From Marinobacter iranensis (GTDB lineage Bacteria; Pseudomonadota; Gammaproteobacteria; Pseudomonadales; Oleiphilaceae), in assembly GCF_029207565.1 (NCBI RefSeq), contig NZ_JANCMW010000002.1, positions 620,001 through 684,000 on the forward strand: a DNA stretch of 64,000 nt, in the 5' to 3' direction. The position numbers and the translations under genes are program-made. Below the pieces are notes generated by a model that was not told the DNA's origin, made no database searches, and saw nothing but the letters and a program-made list of their open reading frames with translations. This document shows, one piece after another, positions 17,693 to 25,706 of the stretch. Numbering within the stretch: position 1 is the stretch's first letter; each line of letters starts with the position of its first letter.

Positions 17693-18703
17693 ATGAGCCA
17701 GGATGTTGTTGTCTGCGCGCTCTACAAGTTCGCAGTCCTGAATGATTACAAAGCCCTTCGCCAGCCGCTGCTGGACATGATGCTTGAGACAGACGTACAC
17801 GGCACGTTGCTGCTGGCCGGTGAAGGCATCAACGGCACCATTGCCGGCAGCCGCGAGGGTGTCGATGCCGTCCGCAACTGGCTGGATGCCGATGAACGGT
17901 TTGAAGGCATCGACTACAAGGAATCCTTCGTGGATATCCAGCCCTTCAAGCGCACCAAAGTGAAGCTGAAAAAAGAGATTGTCACCATGGGTGTGGAAGG
18001 TATTGACCCGAAACGGATCGTGGGCACCTATGTGGACCCGAAGGAGTGGAATGATCTCATCTCTGATCCGGACGTATTGGTGGTAGACACCCGTAACCAG
18101 TACGAAGTGGAGATTGGCACTTTCCGGAACGCCAGGAACCCGGCCACGGACACATTCCGCGAGTTCCCCGGGTACGTGAAGGAAAACATGGATCCTTCGA
18201 AGCACAAGAAGGTGGCCATGTTCTGTACCGGCGGTATTCGCTGCGAGAAATCTACGGCCTTCCTGAAGGCGCAGGGGTTCGATGAGGTGTATCACCTGAA
18301 GGGGGGCATCCTCCGGTATCTTGAAGAAGTCCCGGAATCACAAAGCCTGTGGCACGGGGAGTGCTTTGTATTCGATGACCGGGTCACGGTGAACCACAAA
18401 CTGGAGCGGGGCGAGTATGACCAGTGCCATGCCTGCCGCCGGCCGATCACCGAGGAGGACAAGCAGCGCCCGGAGTATGAACAGGGTGTGAGTTGTCACC
18501 GCTGTATTGATTCGCTGACGGACGAGCAGAAATCCCGTTTTGCGGAGCGTGAGCGGCAGATGCGACTGGCGGAACAGCGCGGTGAAACCCATGTGGGTGG
18601 CGAAGCGGCGCGCATCATAGCTGAGCGCAAGGCCCGGAAAAAGGCTGAGCGCGAGCAACAGGCCCGCAAAAGTGCCATGGGGGAGCGCCGCGCGAAATCC
18701 TGA
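17693..18703 (+). CDS. trhO: tRNA uridine(34) hydroxylase (rhodanese-like, YceA family)
   Basis: Rhodanese-domain enzyme of 336 residues that makes 5-hydroxyuridine at the wobble position of tRNA. Seen: the N-terminal acylphosphatase-like domain with [11 protein letters not shown] around 42-52, a rhodanese domain with the catalytic loop [10 protein letters not shown] at Cys178, and a C-terminal segment with two Cys pairs (CHACRRP and CHRC) that looks like a metal site. The basic tail ([20 protein letters not shown], split here only by its length) would help RNA binding. The ribosome site CAGGAGAAACC precedes ATG 17693. Length and all motifs match the family. Confidence 0.95.
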   Translation: MSQDVVVCALYKFAVLNDYKALRQPLLDMMLETDVHGTLLLAGEGINGTIAGSREGVDAVRNWLDADERFEGIDYKESFVDIQPFKRTKVKLKKEIVTMGVEGIDPKRIVGTYVDPKEWNDLISDPDVLVVDTRNQYEVEIGTFRNARNPATDTFREFPGYVKENMDPSKHKKVAMFCTGGIRCEKSTAFLKAQGFDEVYHLKGGILRYLEEVPESQSLWHGECFVFDDRVTVNHKLERGEYDQCHACRRPITEEDKQRPEYEQGVSCHRCIDSLTDEQKSRFAERERQMRLAEQRGETHVGGEAARIIAERKARKKAEREQQARKSAMGERRAKS

Positions 18704-18722
18704 CAGGAAACAAGGAGATTCC

Positions 18723-19475
18723 ATGCAGTTCAGAGCAACCCTGGCCATCGTCGCACTGGCGGTATCGCCGATGGCGCTGGCGGTATCGCCGAGTGAGATT
18801 GGTGACGAGTTTGATGACTGGGAAGGTGAGGGGGAAGTTGGTGTACTGATTACCTCCGGCAACACGGAGGAAACCAACATCAATGGTCGTCTCGGGTTGA
18901 CTCACGAGGTGGCAGAGTGGCGGAACACCGGTGATTTCCGCTCAACCTACTCCGAATCAGACGACACTACAACGGCGGAAAAATACAGCGCTGAAGTGCA
19001 GTCTGATTACAAGTTCGAGGGCAGCCAATACTGGTTCGTGCGAGGGGCTTATGAAGACGACCGTTTTTCCGGATATGACTTCCAGTCATCGCTGACCACC
19101 GGTTACGGTAACCGGGTCTGGCAGCGCGGCGAGCGGTCTTTTCTTGACCTGTCTGTCGGTGGCGGTTACCGGTTCAATCGACTGGAGGAACCGGAAGCAG
19201 ACGGAAACCAGGAGGAAGAAGAAGCCATCGCCCGGCTGGCAGGCAAGTTCGATTATGCTCTCTCAGAAAATGCACTGTTTCGTCAGAAGCTGAGCACCGA
19301 AATTGGTCTGTCGGAGAACAACACCATCAGTGAGTCCGAGACGTCCATACAGGCCACGGTGGTGGGTAACCTTTCGATGAAGGCCGCGTACCTGGTCCAG
19401 CATGTTTCCGACGAGCCGGCAGGTGCCGACGATACCGACACCCAGGTTTCAGTGTCATTGCTGTACGGGTTCTGA
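18723..19475 (+). CDS. DUF481 outer-membrane protein (YdiY-like)
   Basis: A 250-residue exported protein of the DUF481 / 'salt-induced outer membrane protein' family. Seen: signal peptide ending MALA or, after a short internal repeat, ALAVSP; then WEGEGEVGVLITSGNTEETNI, the typical DUF481 start; alternating strands with FDYALSENALFRQKLS; and a terminal strand VSVSLLYGF ending in Phe. It is probably a beta-barrel or barrel-associated protein. ATG at 18723 has ACAAGGAGATT upstream. The signal peptide holds a small tandem duplication (ALAVSPM-ALAVSPS). It ends seven bases before the convergent YbgA-like gene. Confidence 0.87.
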   Translation: MQFRATLAIVALAVSPMALAVSPSEIGDEFDDWEGEGEVGVLITSGNTEETNINGRLGLTHEVAEWRNTGDFRSTYSESDDTTTAEKYSAEVQSDYKFEGSQYWFVRGAYEDDRFSGYDFQSSLTTGYGNRVWQRGERSFLDLSVGGGYRFNRLEEPEADGNQEEEEAIARLAGKFDYALSENALFRQKLSTEIGLSENNTISESETSIQATVVGNLSMKAAYLVQHVSDEPAGADDTDTQVSVSLLYGF

Positions 19476-19482
19476 CCGGGCA

Positions 19483-20430
19483 CTAAACCCGGTTCCTGAG
19501 CCCCAACTCATCCGGATAGGGGGTCAGGTACTTCTGGCTGTGAAGGTAGTCCACCGGTTCCCGCCGCTGGGCCATCCGCAGCAGGGTCATCGGCACCACC
19601 AGGGGAACCTCGCCCCGGTGGTAGGCCTCGACCTGCTCCATCAAGACCTTCCTGTCCTCATCCGCCATGGAATCCCGTAGATAGCCCATCAGGTGCTGCA
19701 TGGCGTTCACGTGGGAGCCCCGGCTGACCCGCTGGGTCATCGCGTCCATGAACAAGGCAATGTATCGGTCCGCAATGTCCTTCAGGGGCTCAGATTTCAG
19801 GTCCCCGAGCATGGGGCCCAACTGGCGGTAAATCTTTTCGGAATGAGCCAGTAACTGGAACTTGTGGCGGGTATGGAATTCGATCAGGGCACGGGCCGTG
19901 AGATTGTCACCGGCCACGTTCTGCATCCAGTCATCGTAGGCGAACACCCGCTCAATGAAGTTCTCCCGCAGCGTGTCGTCGTTCAACCGGCCTTCTTCCT
20001 CCACCGGCATCAGCGGGTAGTGACGCATCAGGGCGTCGGCAAACAGGCCCCGGCCGTCGCGGCGGGTCACATTGCCGTCTTCATTGTGCACCTTGATACG
20101 CTCCATGCCACAGCTCGGGGACTTCGCCATCAGGATGTAGCCCCGCAGGTCTGCCAGGGTGGGGATCACCTGGTCGATAAACCCCTGCATGGCGTCGGTA
20201 TGGTCTGCCGTGCCTTTGGTTTCGATCAGCTTCAGGCCATCCTGGTATTCACGCAGATGTATGGCGGGCCGGGGTACACCCAGCCCCGCTTCCAGCTCCG
20301 GGCAGATGGAACGGAATTCGAAATGGCGGGAAAGCACCTGGGTGCAGAAGCGGGAATGCTTGTGGCCACCATCATGGCGGACTTCCTTGCCCAGCAGGCA
20401 GGTGCTGATACCAACGGGGATGCCAGTCAC
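19483..20430 (-). CDS. DUF523-DUF1722 protein, YbgA family
   Basis: A 315-residue two-domain protein. The N-terminal DUF523 part has conserved cysteines in STCLLGKEVRHDGGHK, RSICPELEAGLGVPRP and AKSPSCGM; the C-terminal DUF1722 (YbgA) part has FHTRHKFQLLAHS and MQHLMGYL. It often neighbours photolyase and DUF523 genes and may bind an Fe-S cluster. Exact function is unknown. The start is taken as GTG at 20430: the protein then begins VTGIPVGISTCLLG, the usual family start, and GGAG lies seven bases upstream. A longer in-frame ATG at 20490 would run through the hairpin at 20452-20466 and was rejected. Confidence 0.85.
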   Translation of the reverse strand: MTGIPVGISTCLLGKEVRHDGGHKHSRFCTQVLSRHFEFRSICPELEAGLGVPRPAIHLREYQDGLKLIETKGTADHTDAMQGFIDQVIPTLADLRGYILMAKSPSCGMERIKVHNEDGNVTRRDGRGLFADALMRHYPLMPVEEEGRLNDDTLRENFIERVFAYDDWMQNVAGDNLTARALIEFHTRHKFQLLAHSEKIYRQLGPMLGDLKSEPLKDIADRYIALFMDAMTQRVSRGSHVNAMQHLMGYLRDSMADEDRKVLMEQVEAYHRGEVPLVVPMTLLRMAQRREPVDYLHSQKYLTPYPDELGLRNRV

Positions 20431-20446
20431 AGTCTTTCTCCGGATT

Positions 20447-20466
20447 AAAAAGTACCTCTTAGGTAC
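20447..20466 (-). terminator. Hairpin with T-run, terminator of the glycosyltransferase operon
   Basis: On the minus strand GTACCT-AAG-AGGTAC is followed by TTTTT. It lies between the end of the glycosyltransferase fusion gene (20536) and the start of the YbgA-like gene (20430). The six-pair stem is modest but the T-run is clear. Confidence 0.6.
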
Positions 20467-20535
20467 GTTTTTCCAGTCTAAACCGATCATCTCTGGTGTG
20501 GAAAGTCGGGTGTTGAATGAGAGGCTTTTGACTGG

Positions 20536-22752
20536 TCACCGGGAGGATGATCGCGCCAGGGTAAGGGCGTAGATTTGCCGCATGTCCCGGGCAAACTGCT
20601 CCACGGAATAGTCCGCCGCGAACTCCAGGGCATGGGCGGCCAGCTCCTTGCGCAGTGGCTCATCTTCCAGCAACTGTTGCACTCGCTCACACCACTGGTC
20701 CTGCTTCTCCGGTGTCTTGAATCCGTTATGGCCGTGGCGAACCACGTCCTCAATACCACTGGAGCGAACGGCCACTACCGGAAGACCGGCGGCCATGGCT
20801 TCCAGGATCACCATGCCCTGGGTTTCCGATTTCGAGGCAAACAGGAAGACATCGCCAAGGTGATACCAGGTGGCCATATCGTCCGGTGGAACGGAGCCAA
20901 CCAGTGTAAAGCAGTCCTGCAGCCCCAGTTCATCGATACGCTGCTGCAGGCGCTCATGCTGGTGGCCTTCACCAATCATCAGGAAGCGGAAAGGCCGCTC
21001 GGTGCGCTGGTGCAGCTCGTCGATGGCGTCGATCATGAAGTCGATGTTCTTTTCGTTGGACAGGCGCGAGACGCTGACAAACACGGTTTCATCACCGATG
21101 TTCAGGGATTCCCGCAGTTTGCGGACATCACCATCATCCACTTCCTGGAATTTCTGGTATTCAATGCCTGTCGGCTGCACGAACGTGGGGCTCTTGACCC
21201 CGATCATGCGCAGGTACTCCTCGGTGGAGTAGGTAGGCACGATAACGCTGTCGCATTTATTGGCGAAGTGTTTGATTAACTCATGGGAGATCAGGTTGCG
21301 GAACAGGTTACCCGGCAGGGGTACGAAATGTGCGTAGTGCTCCAGTCGGGTGTGGTAGGTGTACACCGCCGGCACCTTGAGACGCCGGGCCACAAACAGC
21401 CCCAGCGATCCCAGCCAGATGGGGTGGTGCAGGTGGATGATGTCCGGTTTGAATACCCGCAGCTGCTTCCGGATACGCGCCAGGAAAATATTGGCCAGCC
21501 GGAATTCCCGCTTCTCACCCATGGCCAGAAGGGACGGAACCCGAATCACATTGCTTTCCTGCTGTGGCTGGTCCCGGTATCGCGGGCACACGATGAGGAT
21601 GACATCGCCCAGGGTTTCCAGTCCTTTTCGCAGACGTTCGATGGAAATGGGCACGCCACCGATGAATGGCAGGTAATTGTTGGTGAACATTGCAACCCGC
21701 AAGGGGCGGGACAGCCAGGGCTGGGGGTCCAGGTCGTAGTCCGGGTAGTAGTCCTTCGCCACGAAAATGGCGGTATAGAGCTTGATACTGATCAGCACGA
21801 ACACAGCTACCAACAGGATGAAGTTCACATAGCCAACGTAGAACAGGGAGTAGATAAAGAACCACAGGGATTCCAGCGTGCTCAGCACCGGGTGTTGGCC
21901 GGCTTCCAGCCGCTCCAGTGAATGGCTGATCTCGCCATCTTCGCTCACGTCCACCCGCACGTAGTGATAGAAACTGGTATCATCATTGAGCACCAGCCCT
22001 CCGGCCCCGCCGGTAGTAATGAAGCGCGTGTCGCGCTGGACCTGGTCCGCATACAGGGACAGGTTTGCGGAAAACACCATATCCACATCATGCCTGGCGA
22101 TGGCATCAAGCAGTGCTTTTCGAAACTCCGGGGGTTGTAGGAAATCATCGTCCTGTTCGAAGGGGGCTTCCTGTGAAGGTTTCAGCAAAGGGTGGCCGAT
22201 AAACAGAAATCGCAGGCCGTTGGTTTCCTGGTTTAACAGGTCGTCAAGCCAGCGAATCTGCCACTGCCAGGGTGTCTTGCCGGTACTGTCCAGGAAAATC
22301 AGCCGGGCGCCGCCTGCCTTGATGCTGAAAAAGTGCGGGCCGAAATGGTCGTAAAACCGATAACTGCCAAAGTTCTCGTATTCATTCTCGCCGAACGTAA
22401 GCAGGTAGGGGATATCCAGGTGGGACAGGGTGCCCTGGATGGCCCGGTACTTGTCTTCACCACCCCCGCTGACGGCGTTGCCGGCGGAAACCATAAAGTC
22501 CAGGTCGGCTTCGTTGAGCGCCGGGATCATACGGTCTTCAAAGACACCGACGGAGTTGTTGATGTTGCCCACGACCGCAAAGCTGAAGCCGCCACCACCG
22601 GCCAGATTGTCGTGAATTCGGGCCACCTGATCCGTGTGCAGAGCCTCGAAATTCGGCTCGAACAGGTTCAGGTAGGCCTTGTACCCAACCAACAAAACAA
22701 CAATCGCCAGGTTGATGTAGAACAGCAATTTTAACGGGTGGTGGCGTTTCAT
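20536..22752 (-). CDS. Transmembrane fusion: degenerate calcineurin-like phosphatase domain + GT4 glycosyltransferase
   Basis: A 738-residue membrane protein. Residues 9-29 are a signal anchor; 31-295 form a calcineurin-like metallophosphatase fold; about 297-328 is a second membrane segment; from about 350 to the end is a GT-B family 4 glycosyltransferase (FTNNYLPFIGGVPISIERL, HLHHPIWLGSLG, YTYHTRLEHY, donor-site SETQGMVILEAMAAG). The GT part resembles enzymes that glycosylate lipids (MgtA/diacylglycerol glycosyltransferase style) and should face the cytoplasm. The phosphatase domain has lost most metal ligands: GNIN at 62-65 for GDxH, GNAVS at 91-95 for GDxxD, GENE at 121-124 for GNHE/D; only His187 in GHPLL remains. 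ATG at 22752 overlaps the stop of the flippase-like gene (ATGA). Substrate unknown. Confidence 0.82.
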   Translation of the reverse strand: MKRHHPLKLLFYINLAIVVLLVGYKAYLNLFEPNFEALHTDQVARIHDNLAGGGGFSFAVVGNINNSVGVFEDRMIPALNEADLDFMVSAGNAVSGGGEDKYRAIQGTLSHLDIPYLLTFGENEYENFGSYRFYDHFGPHFFSIKAGGARLIFLDSTGKTPWQWQIRWLDDLLNQETNGLRFLFIGHPLLKPSQEAPFEQDDDFLQPPEFRKALLDAIARHDVDMVFSANLSLYADQVQRDTRFITTGGAGGLVLNDDTSFYHYVRVDVSEDGEISHSLERLEAGQHPVLSTLESLWFFIYSLFYVGYVNFILLVAVFVLISIKLYTAIFVAKDYYPDYDLDPQPWLSRPLRVAMFTNNYLPFIGGVPISIERLRKGLETLGDVILIVCPRYRDQPQQESNVIRVPSLLAMGEKREFRLANIFLARIRKQLRVFKPDIIHLHHPIWLGSLGLFVARRLKVPAVYTYHTRLEHYAHFVPLPGNLFRNLISHELIKHFANKCDSVIVPTYSTEEYLRMIGVKSPTFVQPTGIEYQKFQEVDDGDVRKLRESLNIGDETVFVSVSRLSNEKNIDFMIDAIDELHQRTERPFRFLMIGEGHQHERLQQRIDELGLQDCFTLVGSVPPDDMATWYHLGDVFLFASKSETQGMVILEAMAAGLPVVAVRSSGIEDVVRHGHNGFKTPEKQDQWCERVQQLLEDEPLRKELAAHALEFAADYSVEQFARDMRQIYALTLARSSSR

Positions 22753-23807
22753 GAAGATTCCTTCCTGTTCCTCACCAGTTCCCGCTGCAGGATCACAAGG
22801 CCCGCAATCATGCCCAGGTAAATGGTGATGAATCGCCAACTGATGGTCACCAGCACCAGGTGATTAGCCGTCAGTATGTCGCGGAAGAAACTGCCAAATA
22901 TCCCTTCCGAAATGCCGGACGCTCCGGGTGTTGGTGAAAAGTACATCACAAAGGTGGTCACCACCAGCAGGCCCGTGCTCACAAGGTAGTCTACCTCGTA
23001 ATCCAGTGCCGATATCAGTAGTGCCGGAAAACTGAACAGGCTGAGCAGGAACACAAAGGTGAACAACACCGACAGTACAACGAACCGTTTCGGGCCGTTG
23101 AGATAATCGCCAAAGCTGTGGGAGAAGCGCAGCATTTCGCGTTTGGCCTTGAATTGCCAGCGTTGATGCCGGCGCTCACCGATCAGATGAAAGTGGTGCA
23201 ATACGCTCAGCAGTCGTCCCAGTGGCGCGATGAGCCAGCGGGTGCGGAACAGCACTACCATGAAAAAGCCGAGGTAGAGCAGGATCAGCACCGCCAGTAT
23301 CGGCCCCAGCTCACCCACCAGGGGCTGGTTGTCCAGGGCGTCGAGGGTGAGCAGGAAAACGGGCGTAAGGGAAAAGATAAAAATCACCGCAATCACAGTG
23401 CGGATGGTCGTCGCCGCCGTGGCGCGGCCCACCGGCACCCCGTGATGCTGCAGGTACCAGATCTGCGCAAAGCCGCCACCGGTGGCCATGGGCGTCACAT
23501 TGGAGAAAAACAGGTTGATGAATACCAGCCGGAAAATCACGACAAATGGCAAGCGGTGCCCCAACGCCCGCAGGGTAAAGTGCAGCCGCAGCCCGTCGGT
23601 CGTAAAGTAGACCACCATCAGGGCAATAATGGAAACAATCGCTTGTGGCGAAACCAGCCGCTCGTCAAAAGTAATGCTACGCCCGGCAAACTGGTCGTAC
23701 ACGGCATAAAGCCCGGCTGCCGTCATGGCAATAAACATCAGGCTGAAAACAGTCAGCCTGCGCCAGGACGCGCGCTGTTGGTAATCTTGCTCCGGGATAT
23801 TGGTCAT
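22749..23807 (-). CDS. Lysylphosphatidylglycerol synthase TM-region (UPF0104) family membrane protein
   Basis: A 352-residue polytopic protein with about eight membrane helices and no soluble catalytic domain. Family signatures seen: FTTDGLRLHFTLRALG, INLFFSNVTPMATGGGFAQI, and FSPTPGASGISEGIFGSFF. Such proteins match the flippase-like half of MprF; some members move lipids or glycolipids across the membrane. It is the first gene of a two-gene operon and overlaps the glycosyltransferase fusion by four bases, so the pair probably makes and translocates a glycolipid or lipid-linked sugar (inference). ATG 23807 is the only sensible start. Confidence 0.85.
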   Translation of the reverse strand: MTNIPEQDYQQRASWRRLTVFSLMFIAMTAAGLYAVYDQFAGRSITFDERLVSPQAIVSIIALMVVYFTTDGLRLHFTLRALGHRLPFVVIFRLVFINLFFSNVTPMATGGGFAQIWYLQHHGVPVGRATAATTIRTVIAVIFIFSLTPVFLLTLDALDNQPLVGELGPILAVLILLYLGFFMVVLFRTRWLIAPLGRLLSVLHHFHLIGERRHQRWQFKAKREMLRFSHSFGDYLNGPKRFVVLSVLFTFVFLLSLFSFPALLISALDYEVDYLVSTGLLVVTTFVMYFSPTPGASGISEGIFGSFFRDILTANHLVLVTISWRFITIYLGMIAGLVILQRELVRNRKESS

Positions 23808-23872
23808 GGACTGCCCGCCGTTAAGAGACGGGCAGTTTACTGTTTGTAGCGGGGGGCTTGTCCAGTGTCCTG

Positions 23873-24907
23873 CTAGTGGCCATACACCATCATGGTGGTG
23901 TTTTTAATGGCAAAATCCGTGAACTGCACGGAACCGATGCTGGTGCCGCCCACCTTGAACACCGGCATATCGATGTCGGCCCGGAAGTCCACATCGTGAA
24001 TGGACAGCCCTTCCTTGCCAGAGGCCGCACTGGTGCCCCGGGAGAGTTTTGCGGTGGCGCTGGCCATACCGAAGTGGCCCAGGGTGTCATCGCCCCGGCG
24101 GTTGTGGATCTGCAACCCTTCGATGCCAACCGCAGCAAAGTTGAACAGCAGGATCACGTCGGCCGCATCCCAATCCAGGCTGCCGTCGGTGATCTCGAAG
24201 TGGGTGTCCAACTGCAGCTCCGAACCCGATACCACGTTGCCGTTGGTCAGGGTGCGGGTATTGCTGCCCTGGTTGCGGATCACCAGGTCCGTGGGGCCGA
24301 TATAACCCTGGAGCATGATGTTGGAGAACAGGCTGGCGGTACCGCCGGAGCCGGTGGCCTCAACGCTGTCGACGGCCAGTTCAAAGTCTACCGCCTGCAG
24401 GTAATCGTCCAGGCTGGTGGGGTCGTCGTAGTCTGTAGCACCCAGGTGAATCACCAGGTCACCGCTGTCGAACTGCTTGCCATAACCACCACCCACGGCA
24501 TAGCGGGCGAGGGCGTCGGCCACATCCGGATTGGACGTATCCAGCAGGCCGGCGTCGGCACGGCGGGCGATCTCAGAGAAGCCGTGTGTGAGGACTTCAT
24601 CCTGCCCGGCGATATCCAGGGTGATCTTGAGGTTGTCCAGAACCGTGTTGTTCTGCCCGGACAGGCGAATGCCGTTGACGTTCAGCGAGCCTTCGTCGGT
24701 CCAGCTCAGGCGGTCCATCTCGATTTTGGTTTCCATCTCGATGGTGACACCGGTCTGGCCGGTGACTTCACCCAAGGTGGTGTCATCCAGCGGCCGGAAA
24801 TCCGCCATAACAGGCAGCGACAGGCTGGCGGCAAGGCTCAGGGTGAAGAACCCGCGCAGGGCGGGTTTGAATTGCTCCAGGCGCGTGCGGGCGTTTCGAC
24901 GTATCAT
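23873..24907 (-). CDS. DUF6160 exported protein (FilA-like)
   Basis: A 344-residue exported protein. The signal peptide runs to about SLPVMA at residue 35, followed by DFRPLDDTTLGEVTGQTGVTIE, a start characteristic of DUF6160 proteins, including the FilA proteins of putative pilus systems in Acinetobacter. The rest is rich in beta strands with repeated F-x-I-x-D-G-x-L and I-x-L-x-x-F patterns, and it ends KNTTMMVYGH. No fil-type neighbours are visible, so a pilus role is not supported here; surface or outer-membrane association is the cautious reading. It is monocistronic. Confidence 0.75.
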   Translation of the reverse strand: MIRRNARTRLEQFKPALRGFFTLSLAASLSLPVMADFRPLDDTTLGEVTGQTGVTIEMETKIEMDRLSWTDEGSLNVNGIRLSGQNNTVLDNLKITLDIAGQDEVLTHGFSEIARRADAGLLDTSNPDVADALARYAVGGGYGKQFDSGDLVIHLGATDYDDPTSLDDYLQAVDFELAVDSVEATGSGGTASLFSNIMLQGYIGPTDLVIRNQGSNTRTLTNGNVVSGSELQLDTHFEITDGSLDWDAADVILLFNFAAVGIEGLQIHNRRGDDTLGHFGMASATAKLSRGTSAASGKEGLSIHDVDFRADIDMPVFKVGGTSIGSVQFTDFAIKNTTMMVYGH

Positions 24908-24963
24908 GGTGGCCCCGATTATTATTGTTACAAACTGTTACGATAGGTGGGATAGCAACAGGT

Positions 24964-24985
24964 GTCTGTGAGTTGGGTCACAGAC
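24964..24985 (-). terminator. Hairpin just after the GntR gene
   Basis: GTCTGTGA, six-base loop, TCACAGAC: a perfect eight-pair stem that begins four bases after the GntR stop codon on the minus strand. There is no T-run, so it may be a terminator or a 3' stabilising hairpin for the malonate operon. Confidence 0.45.
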
Positions 24986-24989
24986 TCGG

Positions 24990-25655
24990 TCAGGCCGAAG
25001 GGGCCAGAGCCTGCTGAATCAGTTCCTTCTGGTGGGCGCCGAACTCAGCCACCAGGGCCTCGGATTCATCAGCATCCCGCGCAAGAATGGCTTTCGTCAG
25101 GTTGGTGAAAAATCGGCCGGTGCGGTCCAGATCCTGCCGGTAACGATCCGCGCTCAGGTAGTAGGCCCGGCTGACGGCGGGCTTGAAGTTCGTCAACGCC
25201 TCGGTGAGGTAGGGATTGCCCACCACCTCACAGCACACGTCCATCACCCCGAAACTGGCCTCCACAATCGCCGTGATATTGGCGTCCTTCCGCTGCATCT
25301 GGCTGGTTACCTGCTCAACCGCCCCCAACAACCCCGCCTTGTCGCCCTCCTGCCAACGCTCACACAGGCGTCGCGCCAGCATGATCAGCAAGTGCATGTA
25401 CACGTCGTAAAGCTCAGACGCATGCGCCGCGTCCAGCTTGGTGGCGGATGCGCCCTTGCGTGGGGTGATCTCAATCAGGTGCCAGCGCTCCAGGGTGTAC
25501 AGCGCTTCTTTCACCGAGGCCCGGCTTACCTTCAGTTCGTTGGCCGTGGTGGCCTCATGCAAACGCTCCCCGGGCCTGATCCGGCCGGTCATGATACGCT
25601 CGGCCAGGTAATTGGCAATCTGCTCGGCAAGGGTGTTGGGTACCTGGAAATCCAT
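24990..25655 (-). CDS. GntR/FCD-family regulator at the end of the malonate operon
   Basis: A 221-residue regulator: an N-terminal GntR winged helix (IANYLAERIMTGRIRPGERL, ANELKVSRASVKEALYTLE) and a C-terminal all-helical FCD ligand domain. It is the last gene on the minus strand after the transporter, malonyl-CoA decarboxylase and malonyl-CoA synthetase genes, 51 bases downstream of matB. In Rhizobium the GntR protein MatR represses the mat genes and responds to malonate; the position suggests the same job here. However, a second GntR gene at 31707 is divergent from the operon promoter and competes for that role. Confidence 0.82.
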   Translation of the reverse strand: MDFQVPNTLAEQIANYLAERIMTGRIRPGERLHEATTANELKVSRASVKEALYTLERWHLIEITPRKGASATKLDAAHASELYDVYMHLLIMLARRLCERWQEGDKAGLLGAVEQVTSQMQRKDANITAIVEASFGVMDVCCEVVGNPYLTEALTNFKPAVSRAYYLSADRYRQDLDRTGRFFTNLTKAILARDADESEALVAEFGAHQKELIQQALAPSA

Positions 25656-25706
25656 GGTTTAGCTAGCCTTTTGATCTTCCGGATATAAAAGTAGCACCAT
25701 GTTACA

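Noticed and set aside
20431..20490. ATG at 20490 as start of the YbgA-like protein
   Set aside because: The extension reads through a terminator-like hairpin and has no family similarity; GTG 20430 has a good ribosome site and gives the usual N terminus.
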